From positions 1 to 64,000 of the forward strand of contig CAYFJX010000004.1 in assembly GCA_964343705.1 (NCBI GenBank): DNA of 64,000 nt, given 5' to 3'. Shown piece by piece: positions 1 through 8,116 of this stretch. Each line of letters begins with the position of its first letter. Position 1 is the stretch's first letter. The position numbers and the translations under genes were made by a program. The notes under the pieces are model-generated. The model saw nothing but the letters and a program-made list of their open reading frames with translations, was not told the DNA's origin and searched no databases. The DNA is from JAUSFM01 sp964343705. Lineage in GTDB: Archaea > Nanobdellota > Nanobdellia > Woesearchaeales > UBA12501.

Positions 1-55
1 ACGAGAACTACTACTTATAACTTTCTATAAAAACCAAAGGGTTTCATATTAGCCG

Positions 56-319
56 TTATCTTTCTAAAGTACTTATAATGATCTCTACAATTTCTTCCGC
101 CTTATTCTTATTCAACTGTATATCTTTCTTGGATTTATTGTACCAAACAATGAAACCTTTTTTTATTAGTGAGTAAATTGCATTTTTTATGTTCTTTAAC
201 TCATGTTTGGGAAAGCCTGATTTCATAATTGTTTCTATTTTCTTATGGTGTGTTCCATACACACTCCTGGAGTGCATTACTTTTAGCACAGCTATTTCAA
301 AGGGGTCTAAATCTTGCAT
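56..319 (-). CDS. small winged-helix-like protein, 87 aa
   Basis: An 87-residue, Lys/Ile-rich protein whose predicted helices (about residues 5-60) followed by a short basic hairpin segment look like a compact winged helix-turn-helix. It starts at ATG 319 behind a GAGGT Shine-Dalgarno sequence 5 bases upstream. It is transcribed divergently from the winged-helix gene at 478, and two direct repeats lie between them (373-408), which suggests that one or both proteins bind there. No conserved domain is recognised with certainty. A DNA-binding role is inferred from size, charge and context only. Confidence 0.6.
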   Translation of the reverse strand: MQDLDPFEIAVLKVMHSRSVYGTHHKKIETIMKSGFPKHELKNIKNAIYSLIKKGFIVWYNKSKKDIQLNKNKAEEIVEIIISTLER

Positions 320-372
320 TTTTACCTCTATTTTGGAATTTGAGATCCTGTTCTATTTTAAATTTTTCTATT

Positions 373-408
373 TATAGCTAACATCGGCTATTTTATAACT
401 AACATAGG
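373..408. promoter_or_regulatory. pair of 15-base direct repeats between divergent regulators
   Basis: TATAGCTAACATCGG (373-387) and TATAACTAACATAGG (394-408) match at 12 of 15 positions and are spaced 21 bases apart, two helical turns. They lie between two divergent putative regulator genes, just upstream of the TATA-like TTTATATA near 419-426. This is the arrangement expected of an operator pair. Binding is inference. Confidence 0.4.
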
Positions 409-477
409 GTTACAAAAGTTTATATAGTTTATTCAGTTTATTGGTCTAAAATCATGAAAAGTCCGGGAGGCGGATAT

Positions 478-819
478 ATGGTACTTAACAAAAATGTAGG
501 GAAATCGAAGTTTTTAGAGATCTTTGGAGAGAGTCCTACCAATAAAGTCATGGATTTTTTAGTAGTCTTTGACCAATTTGATTATTCTATGGCTGATATT
601 GCTGAAAATGCAGAAGTTGGGTATTCTACTTTGAAAGACTTACTTCCAGCTCTTGAAAAAAAGAAAATGATTGTGAAGACTAGGGTGAGTGGCAAGTCAA
701 ACATGTACAAACTCAACAAGAATAGTCCTGAAATGAAGCGATTTATTCTTTTTTATTGGGATTTAGCAAATCAAGTTGCTAAAAGGCGTGCAAAGAAAGA
801 AGTTCTTGTGGAAGTTTAA
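478..819 (+). CDS. winged-helix transcriptional regulator, 113 aa
   Basis: The protein has a winged helix-turn-helix in residues 20-85. The segment DIAENAEVGYSTLKDLLPAL fits the helix-turn-recognition helix, followed by a wing with a VSGKSNMYKL strand, then a C-terminal helix ending in a basic RRAKK patch. I chose ATG 478 because GGGAGG lies 7 bases before it. An in-frame ATG at 454 would add 8 residues and could be a leaderless start from the TATA box at 419-426. Family-level identity is unclear, but it resembles small archaeal HTH regulators. It probably controls the divergent pair or the ABC exporter downstream. Confidence 0.7.
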   Translation: MVLNKNVGKSKFLEIFGESPTNKVMDFLVVFDQFDYSMADIAENAEVGYSTLKDLLPALEKKKMIVKTRVSGKSNMYKLNKNSPEMKRFILFYWDLANQVAKRRAKKEVLVEV

Positions 820-848
820 TTTTTTCATTGTGTTTATTTCTTCTTTTA

Positions 849-948
849 CTACTGCGGAGCATGACTACTCGCATCCAGCGAGTAGAATAAACGCAAAAAG
901 CCCTGCATGAATCGGGCTTTTTGCGAACAAACTCCAAGGCAGCAGTAG
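849..948 (-). repeat. family A structured repeat, copy A1
   Basis: Read on the minus strand this is an outer stem CTACTGC/GCAGTAG (849-855 with 942-948) enclosing two hairpins. One has a 12-bp perfect stem CGCAAAAAGCCC/GGGCTTTTTGCG (892-903 with 914-925) and loop GATTCATGCA. The other has an 8-bp stem CTACTCGC/GCGAGTAG (865-872 with 878-885) and loop TGGAT. The segments TGCCTTGGAG and GCTCCGCA inside the outer stem are shared with copy A2. There is no clear target duplication. The T-rich hairpin could also terminate transcription between the flanking genes. Confidence 0.7.
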
Positions 949-985
949 CAATATTTATAAAGCCAAAGCACCAGAAATAGCTATA

Positions 986-2008
986 ATGGTTGACATTGGA
1001 AAAAAGGGGGACTTAGATAGTAGTAGATTTCTTTCTAGCCCGCTTCTTCGCATTGAAAACCTCTCAAAAAGCTTTTCCCTCAAGCCAATTCTTGAAAATA
1101 TAAACATTGATGTTCACAAAAATGAAATCTTTGGCATCATTGGTTTAAGTGGTGCTGGCAAGACCACTTTACTTGAATTACTCATTGGTTTTCTTAAACC
1201 AGATGGTGGTGACATTAAGCTTCACATGGGTGGGCTATTAGACAATGCCACTGCAACAGAAAACTATCTATCGGTTCGCCGGAATCGTGACAAAGTAAAA
1301 AGCTTGTTTGGCTTTGCTACACAACGACCAAGTTTCTATGATGACCTTACTGTTAGAGAAAACCTGGAATACTTTGGTGAAATGTATGGCATCCGCCACA
1401 ATGTCTTAGAAAGAAACATCAAAACAGTTCTTGATCTTGTGGGCTTACCGCAGCAAGAACACACACTTGCAGTTGAACTCTCAGGAGGAATGCAAAAACG
1501 ACTTGATATTGCGTGCGCACTAGTACACAATCCTAAAATTCTCATTCTTGATGAGCCAACTGCTGACCTGGACATTGTCCTCAGGAAACAAATGTGGGAA
1601 TTAGCAAAGCGTATTAACAAGAACGGTACAACCATTATTCTTACATCTCACTTCTTGGATGAGATTGAAAACCTTTGTGATAGGATTGCTATTCTTCATG
1701 ATCGTCGTGTTGTTAAACAAGACAGTGTCTCCCACCTTAAGAAATTATACTCAAAAAATCAAGAGCTCCACCTTTTGCTCAAAAGTTCAAACTATGGCGA
1801 GCTTATACGCCATTTACAACAGCAACAAAATTATCCCATTACTCGCATGCGTCGTGAAGGGAAAAAACTAGTTATTTACTCAGAACAAGCTGAAAAACTA
1901 GTGTATTACCTTATTCATGTGCTTGAACAACTCAATGAGCAGATTACTGACTTATACCTTAACAGGCCAAGTCTCAATGAAATTTTTGAGAAGATAACAA
2001 CAAAATGA
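986..2008 (+). CDS. ABC transporter ATP-binding protein (ABC-2 exporter type)
   Basis: This ATPase powers the ABC-2 permease encoded immediately downstream. Walker A is GLSGAGKTT near residue 55, the signature is LSGGMQKR near 167, Walker B is ILILDEPTADLD near 185-196, and the H-loop histidine is in LTSHFLDE. The family core is about 220-240 aa. The extra 100 residues at the C-terminus resemble the accessory regulatory domain of drug or glycolipid exporter ATPases. A TATA-like TTTATAAA at 954-961 places the transcript start next to the ATG, so the mRNA is probably leaderless. It overlaps the permease by ATGA, implying translational coupling. Confidence 0.93.
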   Translation: MVDIGKKGDLDSSRFLSSPLLRIENLSKSFSLKPILENINIDVHKNEIFGIIGLSGAGKTTLLELLIGFLKPDGGDIKLHMGGLLDNATATENYLSVRRNRDKVKSLFGFATQRPSFYDDLTVRENLEYFGEMYGIRHNVLERNIKTVLDLVGLPQQEHTLAVELSGGMQKRLDIACALVHNPKILILDEPTADLDIVLRKQMWELAKRINKNGTTIILTSHFLDEIENLCDRIAILHDRRVVKQDSVSHLKKLYSKNQELHLLLKSSNYGELIRHLQQQQNYPITRMRREGKKLVIYSEQAEKLVYYLIHVLEQLNEQITDLYLNRPSLNEIFEKITTK

Positions 2009-4116
2009 AATGGAACAAACTTAAGAAAATTATTGAAAAGAATCTCAAACTACTGACAAGGTCAAAGAGTTCAGCGCTTATTATCATATTTGGACCAATA
2101 GTCCTTATTACCCTTCTTGGTCTTGCTTTTGGTAACACGCAACAGTACCAGCTTAATGTGGGTGTGTATTCTCCTGGCTACACAGACTTTACCAACTCAT
2201 TGGTTGACAAACTTAGCCAGGGTGACTTTGCCGTAACAAAAGAACCAACCGAAGGGAGCTGTATTGAACGAGTCAAAACCAGGGAGTCTAATGTGTGTTT
2301 AGTATTTCCTCAGAACCTTGTCATTTCGCAGGATCTTGCACAGGATATCACGTTCCATGTGGATTATTCTAATGTCAATCTAGTGTACAGTATCATTAGC
2401 ACTCTCTCGTCAGAGGTGGGTGACAAGGCAAAAGAAGTGAGTATTTCATTAACTCAAGATCTTCTTACCCGCCTTGAGAAAACAGAAGGACTTGTTGATG
2501 AGCGTATTCCTACTCTTGTTGGGCTCACACAAAAAAGTGACACTATCAAACAAGAAGCAGCACGTATGAAGAATAACATTAACAATCTGAATCTAACTAT
2601 TGAAACAGGGAATCAAACTGTAGCAAGATTTGAAACAGAAATTGCTTTCTTACGTAAGCTTGCCTACGAATCAATGCGTGAAGCAGACGACCTTATTGAT
2701 CTCTTAAACGCAGAAATAAATATATTACGTGGTAATAAAACCGGGATTGAGTACTACCTTGATAAGGCTGAAGAACAGTTTGCAGATTACCGCGGTGACT
2801 TGTCTGATTCAGACCAAAAAATGCAAATGAATATTGCACTTCTTAGGAATTATGCTTCTGATGTCAACCAGAAACTAAATTCAGCAGAAGCTGTGAAAGG
2901 CACGGTGAAAGCTGCTCTTGACAATGTGAAAACAGATGTTGAGAGTAGCCTTTCCCTCCTTAACCAGATGCAAACTTCGCTGAATGAAATGAAGCGTTTG
3001 ACAACAACTGTTGAAATTACCAGCGCTGAAAAAATTGTCAATCCCCTTACAACAAAAATAGTTCCGATTGCTGATGAAGAAACACATTTCAACTATTTAT
3101 TCCCCACTCTTATTGTGTTGGTTGTTATGATCACCAGTATTCTTCTTGCTTCCACGCTGGTCATGGTTGAAAAGAAATCAAAATCATTTTTCCGTAACTA
3201 CATAACACCCACTCATGAAATAACCTTCCTTTTTGGAACCTATCTTACTACACTCATTATCATGGTCATGCAAGTCGCAGTGTTCTTGCTTGTCTCATCA
3301 CTCTTTTTTGACACGTCACTTATCCCCTCCTTTTTCAAGACACCCTTTGTCCTCTTCTTCATTGTAACCTTTTTCATCCTTACTGGTGTCCTCATTGGTA
3401 TTATCTTTAAATCAGAAGAACTAACAACTCTTGCCTCAATTACTGTAGCAAGTGTTATGTTGTTTTTTTCAAGTACCATCCTTCCACTTGAAAGTATGCC
3501 GCCATTGTTCAAGACATTTGCTTCGCTAAATCCTTTTGTTATTAGTGAAAGTCTTTTAAAAGAATCAATTTTGTTCAACCTTGGATTTTCACTCTTACTA
3601 AACAAGGTCTACTTGCTCATTGCATACATAGCTATTCTTGCATTGGTCTGTGTAAAGACACAAGCGTGGCTTCGTGATGAAATGTTTTACAACTTGCACA
3701 AGTCAGGTAAACTTGCCAGGCTTAAAGGGATTAGAAACCGGCTTGGAAAATTTGGTAGAATGGGGAAGAAAACACAACTGCGAATTAAGCGAGCAGTGAA
3801 ACCCAAAGTAGGACTTAAGCATAAACGCTTTAGTCTAGCAACTCTCAAGAAATTTCTTACCTTTGGACTTCTTGATAAGCCAAAAAAACAGCATGATCTT
3901 AAGATATCAGGGCAAGTAGAACAGAATCTCATGAAGGAACTGGACACGCTTGTTGAAGACCCACAGCCTATGAATAAAAAACCAGCTAAAAAGGCATCAA
4001 ATTTGCCTCCGGCTCCACACCCACCGCAACTAAAGCAAGCACTAGCATCTGACCCCCAGTATATCCGTATTGAGCAAGAAATTGCTGAATTAACAGAGAA
4101 ACTAAAAGGTCTGTAA
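2005..4116 (+). CDS. ABC-2 type transporter permease, 703 aa
   Basis: This is the membrane partner of the preceding ATPase. One hydrophobic helix lies at residues 22-45. A large external domain follows (about 46-365) with long heptad-rich helices, then five to six membrane segments (about 365-560) with the usual ABC-2 layout. A basic, Pro/Lys-rich cytoplasmic tail follows (about 560-703). The external coiled-coil domain is reminiscent of YhgE/Pip-like ABC-2 proteins. At 703 aa it is long for the family because of that domain and the tail. The exported substrate cannot be inferred. Confidence 0.88.
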   Translation: MKWNKLKKIIEKNLKLLTRSKSSALIIIFGPIVLITLLGLAFGNTQQYQLNVGVYSPGYTDFTNSLVDKLSQGDFAVTKEPTEGSCIERVKTRESNVCLVFPQNLVISQDLAQDITFHVDYSNVNLVYSIISTLSSEVGDKAKEVSISLTQDLLTRLEKTEGLVDERIPTLVGLTQKSDTIKQEAARMKNNINNLNLTIETGNQTVARFETEIAFLRKLAYESMREADDLIDLLNAEINILRGNKTGIEYYLDKAEEQFADYRGDLSDSDQKMQMNIALLRNYASDVNQKLNSAEAVKGTVKAALDNVKTDVESSLSLLNQMQTSLNEMKRLTTTVEITSAEKIVNPLTTKIVPIADEETHFNYLFPTLIVLVVMITSILLASTLVMVEKKSKSFFRNYITPTHEITFLFGTYLTTLIIMVMQVAVFLLVSSLFFDTSLIPSFFKTPFVLFFIVTFFILTGVLIGIIFKSEELTTLASITVASVMLFFSSTILPLESMPPLFKTFASLNPFVISESLLKESILFNLGFSLLLNKVYLLIAYIAILALVCVKTQAWLRDEMFYNLHKSGKLARLKGIRNRLGKFGRMGKKTQLRIKRAVKPKVGLKHKRFSLATLKKFLTFGLLDKPKKQHDLKISGQVEQNLMKELDTLVEDPQPMNKKPAKKASNLPPAPHPPQLKQALASDPQYIRIEQEIAELTEKLKGL

Positions 4117-4235
4117 TCAAAGACCATGGAGTAAACTGCCTGAAAAGGCTGAATATTAAGGTTTTAGGGTAATAGCAACATTTAAATAGGGGGAACAGAA
4201 CCCTAGCCTATTAAACACTGAATATGTGATTACGT

Positions 4236-4526
4236 ATGGTACAAAGAAAAGGACGATCCCGCAGAGGGACAAGGTATAAACTAAAGAAATCTTGTAGAGA
4301 AAAAGGTAAACTGAGCCTTGTTAAATTCTTTCAAGAGTTCAAACAAGGTGATAAAGTAGTGCTTAAGGCTAATTCAGCCTATCAAAAAGGGGCATACCAT
4401 TATCGATTTCATGGCAGTGCTGGTCAAGTCACTGGCCAACAAGGAGCTTGTTATACTGTTGCAATCAACAATAAAGGTAAAGAAAAAAGTCTTATTGTGC
4501 ACCCAGTGCACCTAGTAAAACAATAA
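4236..4526 (+). CDS. rpl21e: 50S ribosomal protein L21e
   Basis: An archaeal/eukaryal ribosomal protein of the large subunit. The 96-residue length, the basic N-terminus RKGRSRRGTRYKL, the central VKFFQEFKQGDKV segment and the KEKSLIVHPVHL end are typical of L21e. It is first in the L21e - rpoF - DUF655 order that is widely conserved in archaea. A TATA-like ATTTAAAT near 4181-4188 lies upstream. The leader is about 25 bases without an obvious Shine-Dalgarno sequence. Confidence 0.95.
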   Translation: MVQRKGRSRRGTRYKLKKSCREKGKLSLVKFFQEFKQGDKVVLKANSAYQKGAYHYRFHGSAGQVTGQQGACYTVAINNKGKEKSLIVHPVHLVKQ

Positions 4527-4542
4527 CGAGGGTCTTATTACA

Positions 4543-5103
4543 ATGTCAAGCATGAATATACTATCTGAAGCGCCAATTACAATGGCACAGCTTAAAGATG
4601 ATCTTAAGAAAATCTACAAACGTGATGAAGAACTCAACTTTAGGGCAACCAAAACAGATGAGTATCTTAAAAACTTTGTACATCTTAATCTTACCAAAGC
4701 TAAAGAGCTACAGAAAGCACTAGAAGGCCTCAATGTTCCACGTCTTAAAGAAGAACATATTGTCAAACTTATTGATCTTTTACCTGGCTCAATTGAAGAA
4801 CTAAAAACTATTTTTAGCGGTTACACTGTTACTGTAAGTGCAGACAATCAAAAAAAGATTGTTGAAACAATCAAACCGTATGTTTCCACTAAAAAGGAAA
4901 TCAGTGTACCCGCACCTAAAGAGCCGGAACCAGTCGAAAAAGCTGAAGAACCTGAAGCCGAAGAAAAGAAGGAAGAAAAAGAAGAAAAGGCTGAAGCTGC
5001 AGATGAAAAACCACCAGAACCATCTGATGCTGAAAAGGTTGAAGAAGCATCCCCTGAAGCTGACTCATCTCCTGAAGAAAAACCTGAACAGGAAGACACA
5101 TAG
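4543..5103 (+). CDS. rpoF: DNA-directed RNA polymerase subunit F (Rpb4 homolog) with acidic tail
   Basis: RpoF pairs with subunit E' to form the RNA polymerase stalk that binds emerging RNA. Residues 1-118 match the all-helical Rpb4 fold and include a C-terminal HRDC-like bundle (EHIVKLIDLLPGSIEEL). Residues 122-186 are a Glu/Pro/Lys-rich extension, whereas typical archaeal RpoF is about 110-120 aa. It sits 16 bases after rpl21e and 14 before DUF655, in a conserved operon. A GAGGGT site precedes the ATG. An alternative start at 4552 is possible. Confidence 0.92.
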   Translation: MSSMNILSEAPITMAQLKDDLKKIYKRDEELNFRATKTDEYLKNFVHLNLTKAKELQKALEGLNVPRLKEEHIVKLIDLLPGSIEELKTIFSGYTVTVSADNQKKIVETIKPYVSTKKEISVPAPKEPEPVEKAEEPEAEEKKEEKEEKAEAADEKPPEPSDAEKVEEASPEADSSPEEKPEQEDT

Positions 5104-5117
5104 TTGGAGTGTAGCTT

Positions 5118-5684
5118 ATGGAACCTGAACGACGAGCAAAAGAGGAACATGTAATAGTACTTGACTTCTTGCAGCATGGCTACCCATTTGATAAACGGCC
5201 AAGCCACAAAAAGACACCTATAGCTCAAGCTATTGGTACAGAACACTTCACACTTTTAGAACTCGTACCTAAACCAGGAGTATTTCTTCAACCGTACGAA
5301 GAAGTATACATTGGTACTGAGAAACGTGAGAAAATCCATCACATTGCAGGAAAGTTATCTGTTGAAAAATTAACCACTACTGCTAACTCTGAACTTAAGC
5401 ATGTTGTTGAAACCCTTGTTACTAAGAACGAGCCTCGTTTTGTTGAATTTTTCAATAAGGCAGCTCCTTTAACAACACGAATGCATCAGCTTGAGCTCCT
5501 ACCTGGTCTTGGTAAAAAGCACATGTGGGAGATTATTGAAGCGCGAAAAGATAAAGAGTTTGAAAACTTTGAAGATCTTAAGAAGCGTGTTAAGCTCATG
5601 CCAGATCCTAAGAAGATTGTTATGCAGCGTATTCTCTCAGAACTTGAAGGCAAGGAAAAGCATAAGCTGTTTGTTGATCGTTAA
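5118..5684 (+). CDS. DUF655 family putative RNA-binding protein
   Basis: Archaeal DUF655 proteins have an N-terminal OB/S1-like part and a C-terminal helix-hairpin-helix. Here the N-terminus (residues 9-75) contains the expected VLDFLQHGYP start and an EEVYIGTEKREKI segment. The HhH appears at LLPGLGKKHMWEIIEAR near residues 127-143. Location after rpl21e and rpoF is the canonical context and implies a role in translation or rRNA metabolism, usually followed by ksgA. Here ksgA is missing and a convergent membrane gene overlaps the end by 4 bases. Confidence 0.9.
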   Translation: MEPERRAKEEHVIVLDFLQHGYPFDKRPSHKKTPIAQAIGTEHFTLLELVPKPGVFLQPYEEVYIGTEKREKIHHIAGKLSVEKLTTTANSELKHVVETLVTKNEPRFVEFFNKAAPLTTRMHQLELLPGLGKKHMWEIIEARKDKEFENFEDLKKRVKLMPDPKKIVMQRILSELEGKEKHKLFVDR

Positions 5685-6283
5685 ACAAACAATCCAAGTA
5701 CAGGCTCAGCAAAGTTTCTAAATAAGAACCAAGTCCACGCAATATGTGTTACTAAGTAGATGATTCTCTTATGCATGCGGCCAGTGTGCAACAACAGTAC
5801 TAAAATAAAGAACAGCACATTGACTATTACAACATGCCATAATGCCATTGCTACAATTCCCATACCACTAAAAAAACTGAGCAGCCACAAAATAAACGGG
5901 GACAGGAATATGTTCAAGAGATTGTTCATTGACATATTAGTGGTGATAAAATTATGTAGGAGTATAGATAAAAGCATAAAAAACACACCTGCTTTTACAC
6001 CAAACGCGTACAAGCATATCAACGACGTGAGCGTGATAAATTCTATGGCAATAATTCTATTATGGAAATACATCCAAATCAAAGCAACTACAGCATTGAT
6101 TGCCAAGAAAACAGCCATGATTAAGACCTTTTTGAAAAAGAACAAAATTCCTAAGGATGCAAGAATAATAAGTATGACCTTGATGTACCTGCGCAAAAGC
6201 TTTTTTGTTTCACGCTCAAATGTTTGAAGCGCATACCTGGTTTCTTGCTCAATAGCTTCAATGGCATGTTTTACATATCGCAT
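5681..6283 (-). CDS. multi-pass membrane protein, 200 aa
   Basis: The N-terminal 30 residues form a charged amphipathic helix (EAIEQETRYALQTFERET). About six hydrophobic segments follow from residue 33 to the end. No conserved catalytic motif is recognised. It is monocistronic and convergent with the DUF655 gene. Its upstream region contains structured repeat A2 and the divergent endonuclease-like gene at 6484. Function unknown. Confidence 0.75.
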   Translation of the reverse strand: MRYVKHAIEAIEQETRYALQTFERETKKLLRRYIKVILIILASLGILFFFKKVLIMAVFLAINAVVALIWMYFHNRIIAIEFITLTSLICLYAFGVKAGVFFMLLSILLHNFITTNMSMNNLLNIFLSPFILWLLSFFSGMGIVAMALWHVVIVNVLFFILVLLLHTGRMHKRIIYLVTHIAWTWFLFRNFAEPVLGLFV

Positions 6284-6343
6284 GTATTTAGTAAAGGTAG
6301 AAAGTATTTATTTGTTTTGGAAAATACGGTTTTTACTTTAAAA

Positions 6344-6447
6344 GAGCTAGTGCCTTGGAGTTTATCAGCCGAGACCCTGATTTATGCAGGGGTCTCGGCG
6401 TTATTCTCTGCCCACTGGATGTGGGCAGTTTTGCTCCGCACTAGCTC
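6344..6447 (+). repeat. family A structured repeat, copy A2
   Basis: The 10-bp perfect outer stem is GAGCTAGTGC/GCACTAGCTC (6344-6353 with 6438-6447). It is followed by a CTT bulge and a 4-bp GGAG/CTCC stem (6357-6360 with 6434-6437). Inside are hairpin 1, GCCGAGACCC/GGGTCTCGGC (6368-6377 with 6390-6399, loop containing GATTTATGCA), and hairpin 2, CTGCCCAC/GTGGGCAG (6408-6415 with 6421-6428, loop TGGAT). The order, bulge and loops match A1 and A3 while the stems differ. It lies between divergent genes. No clear target duplication. Confidence 0.75.
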
Positions 6448-6483
6448 AAAAACTTTATTAACTTCCCAATTCTGCCATTTTCT

Positions 6484-6900
6484 ATGATCATATCTCCTAT
6501 TGTTATCTTAGTAATCATACTCATTGCCCTAGCTCTCATTTTCCTCGGTTACCTCATCGGTCGACGCATTGGCGAGTACACAACCAACAAAGAATGGGAA
6601 GATAAAGTCACTGGCATCCGTGGCGATGCAGTAAAACGATCACGTTCAGTGTTGAGTGGTCAGCTTTCAGAGCAGCTTGCACCTTACCTGCCAGGTTTCA
6701 ACTACAAACCATCAGAAGCACGTTTTATTGGAAAACCAATAGACTTTCTAGTGTTCAAGGGAATGGATGAAAAAGACATCAAAGAAGTGGTGTTTGTTGA
6801 AGTCAAAACTGGAAGCAGTAAATTAAGTACGCATGAACGAAAGTTAAAAGAAGTTATCCAGCAAGGCAAAGTAAGCTGGGAAGAGTACAGGCCTCATTGA
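6484..6900 (+). CDS. Holliday-junction-resolvase-like membrane-anchored endonuclease
   Basis: A hydrophobic helix (residues 4-27) is followed by a short coil and a PD-(D/E)XK nuclease core. Asp is in FIGKPIDFLVF near residue 90, with Glu and Lys in VVFVEVKTG near 110-113. This architecture matches the family annotated as Holliday junction resolvase-related (Endonuc_Holl), whose biological role is not settled. The 138-residue length is normal. Its stop overlaps the end of the convergent gene at 6894 by 7 bases. The start lies right after repeat A2. Confidence 0.82.
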   Translation: MIISPIVILVIILIALALIFLGYLIGRRIGEYTTNKEWEDKVTGIRGDAVKRSRSVLSGQLSEQLAPYLPGFNYKPSEARFIGKPIDFLVFKGMDEKDIKEVVFVEVKTGSSKLSTHERKLKEVIQQGKVSWEEYRPH

Positions 6901-7904
6901 CTTGATTGCTCAGAAGGAAATAGTTCTAATACACCCGGGTATTTGTCTTCTATACCAACTGTAAAATCTCCTGTTTTCACATCAAACAATTTACCTGTGG
7001 ATAAAATAGTATGCCAGTACATTGGATCTTCACATGATGCAATAGTTCTTGCACGCTCTTCATCCCATTCAGCAATTACTCGTGCCTTTCCTTCTTCTGT
7101 GTAGGTTGCTCCCATGAATCCCAGCCATCCTCCAGGTCTATTTGGTTCAACACCTAACAAGTGGGTATTAAGAACATGCACGTCAAACAAATTTGCAATT
7201 CCATGAACATCCATGTAAGAATGTGATTGTGGATTTTCTCGTGCTCTACGAAGTCTATCTTCTGAAAGTGTACCCATTTCAAGGTGTGCAATGCGTTCAC
7301 CAATATGCTTGACAACAGTATCATGCCTGTCAGCACCTTCTTGGTACCCTGCATTCATTAACACCTCAAAACCATCATATCGTGTGTTTCCAGGTGCATC
7401 TGGTTGAGCATCATATTGTATATTAGCTAATGCATCATTATCATATATGTCCCAGTCAACAAGTTTATGTCCTCCACTGTGAAGAATTAAAAGGTCAATG
7501 TCACTTGGCTTATCTGACGTGAGTGTTGAACCAAACAACAGCACATCTTGTATGTGTGCTCCTTCCCATGATTTAGTCATAATGATGCGCGCAGCATCTT
7601 TAGCAATTTCATAGAATGATTCACGAGCAGCTTCGATCCATGGAGTAACCATGTCCAAGACTCTGGCAGCATCCCCATTTACCGCTGCATACAATCCATT
7701 ATCTGGTGCTGCAGTACTCTCTTCAATACCTTGCTGTTCAGCTACAATGCCTTGCTCTTCAAGTTGTCTAAGACCTCGACGTACTTGCTGAGGAAGATAA
7801 CCAGCGTTTTCAGCGATTGTTTCAAGTCTTTCAGGTCCTTTTTGCAATGCTTCAAGAATGCGCAAATTCCGCATTACAATGCCTGCTCCTTGTTGTTGAC
7901 TCAT
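6894..7904 (-). CDS. winged-helix plus nucleotidyltransferase-fold protein
   Basis: Residues 12-60 form a winged helix (LRILEALQKGPERLETIAENAG). A Pol-beta-type nucleotidyltransferase motif follows near residues 120-140: LLFGSTLTSDKPSDIDLLIL, with the GS and DxD that bind metal and NTP. The remaining C-terminal 190 residues are not recognised. I moved the start to ATG 7904 because a TATA-like box (7925-7934) lies 26 bases upstream, giving a leaderless mRNA. The full open frame reaches 8009 into repeat A3. It may be a regulator or toxin-like nucleotidyltransferase, but no antitoxin gene is adjacent. Confidence 0.7.
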   Translation of the reverse strand: MSQQQGAGIVMRNLRILEALQKGPERLETIAENAGYLPQQVRRGLRQLEEQGIVAEQQGIEESTAAPDNGLYAAVNGDAARVLDMVTPWIEAARESFYEIAKDAARIIMTKSWEGAHIQDVLLFGSTLTSDKPSDIDLLILHSGGHKLVDWDIYDNDALANIQYDAQPDAPGNTRYDGFEVLMNAGYQEGADRHDTVVKHIGERIAHLEMGTLSEDRLRRARENPQSHSYMDVHGIANLFDVHVLNTHLLGVEPNRPGGWLGFMGATYTEEGKARVIAEWDEERARTIASCEDPMYWHTILSTGKLFDVKTGDFTVGIEDKYPGVLELFPSEQSSQ

Positions 7905-7949
7905 ACTCCTGAGAATTAGGTAATTGTATTTAAGCTTTATTGTTATAGA

Positions 7950-8114
7950 GGGTATGTCCCGAGAGTCTTTCTGAGGGATAGCACTGCCTTGAAGTCTGTT
8001 CGGAGGCACCCCGATTTATGCAGGGGTGCCGACGTAGAATCAGCGAGCGGATGCGAGCGTTAACCTTCGCAGTGCTATCCCTCCTGCACAAAAAGCAAGA
8101 TTCGGGACACACCC
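7950..8114 (+). mobile_element. MITE-like family A element, copy A3, with 9-bp target duplication
   Basis: The 165-bp element is bounded by perfect direct repeats TGTTATAGA at 7941-7949 and 8115-8123. Its ends are inverted repeats: GGGTATGTCCCGA at the left, and GGGTGTGTCCCGA when the right end is read inward. A second stem GGGATAGCACTGC/GCAGTGCTATCCC (7975-7987 with 8069-8081), a CTT bulge and a GAAG/CTTC stem (7991-7994 with 8065-8068) follow. Hairpin 1 is GGCACCCC/GGGGTGCC (8005-8012 with 8023-8030, loop GATTTATGCA). The hairpin 2 position holds GCGAGC GGAT GCGAGC, a direct rather than inverted repeat. The right target duplication covers the trxB stop codon. It has no coding capacity. Confidence 0.85.
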
Positions 8115-8116
8115 TG

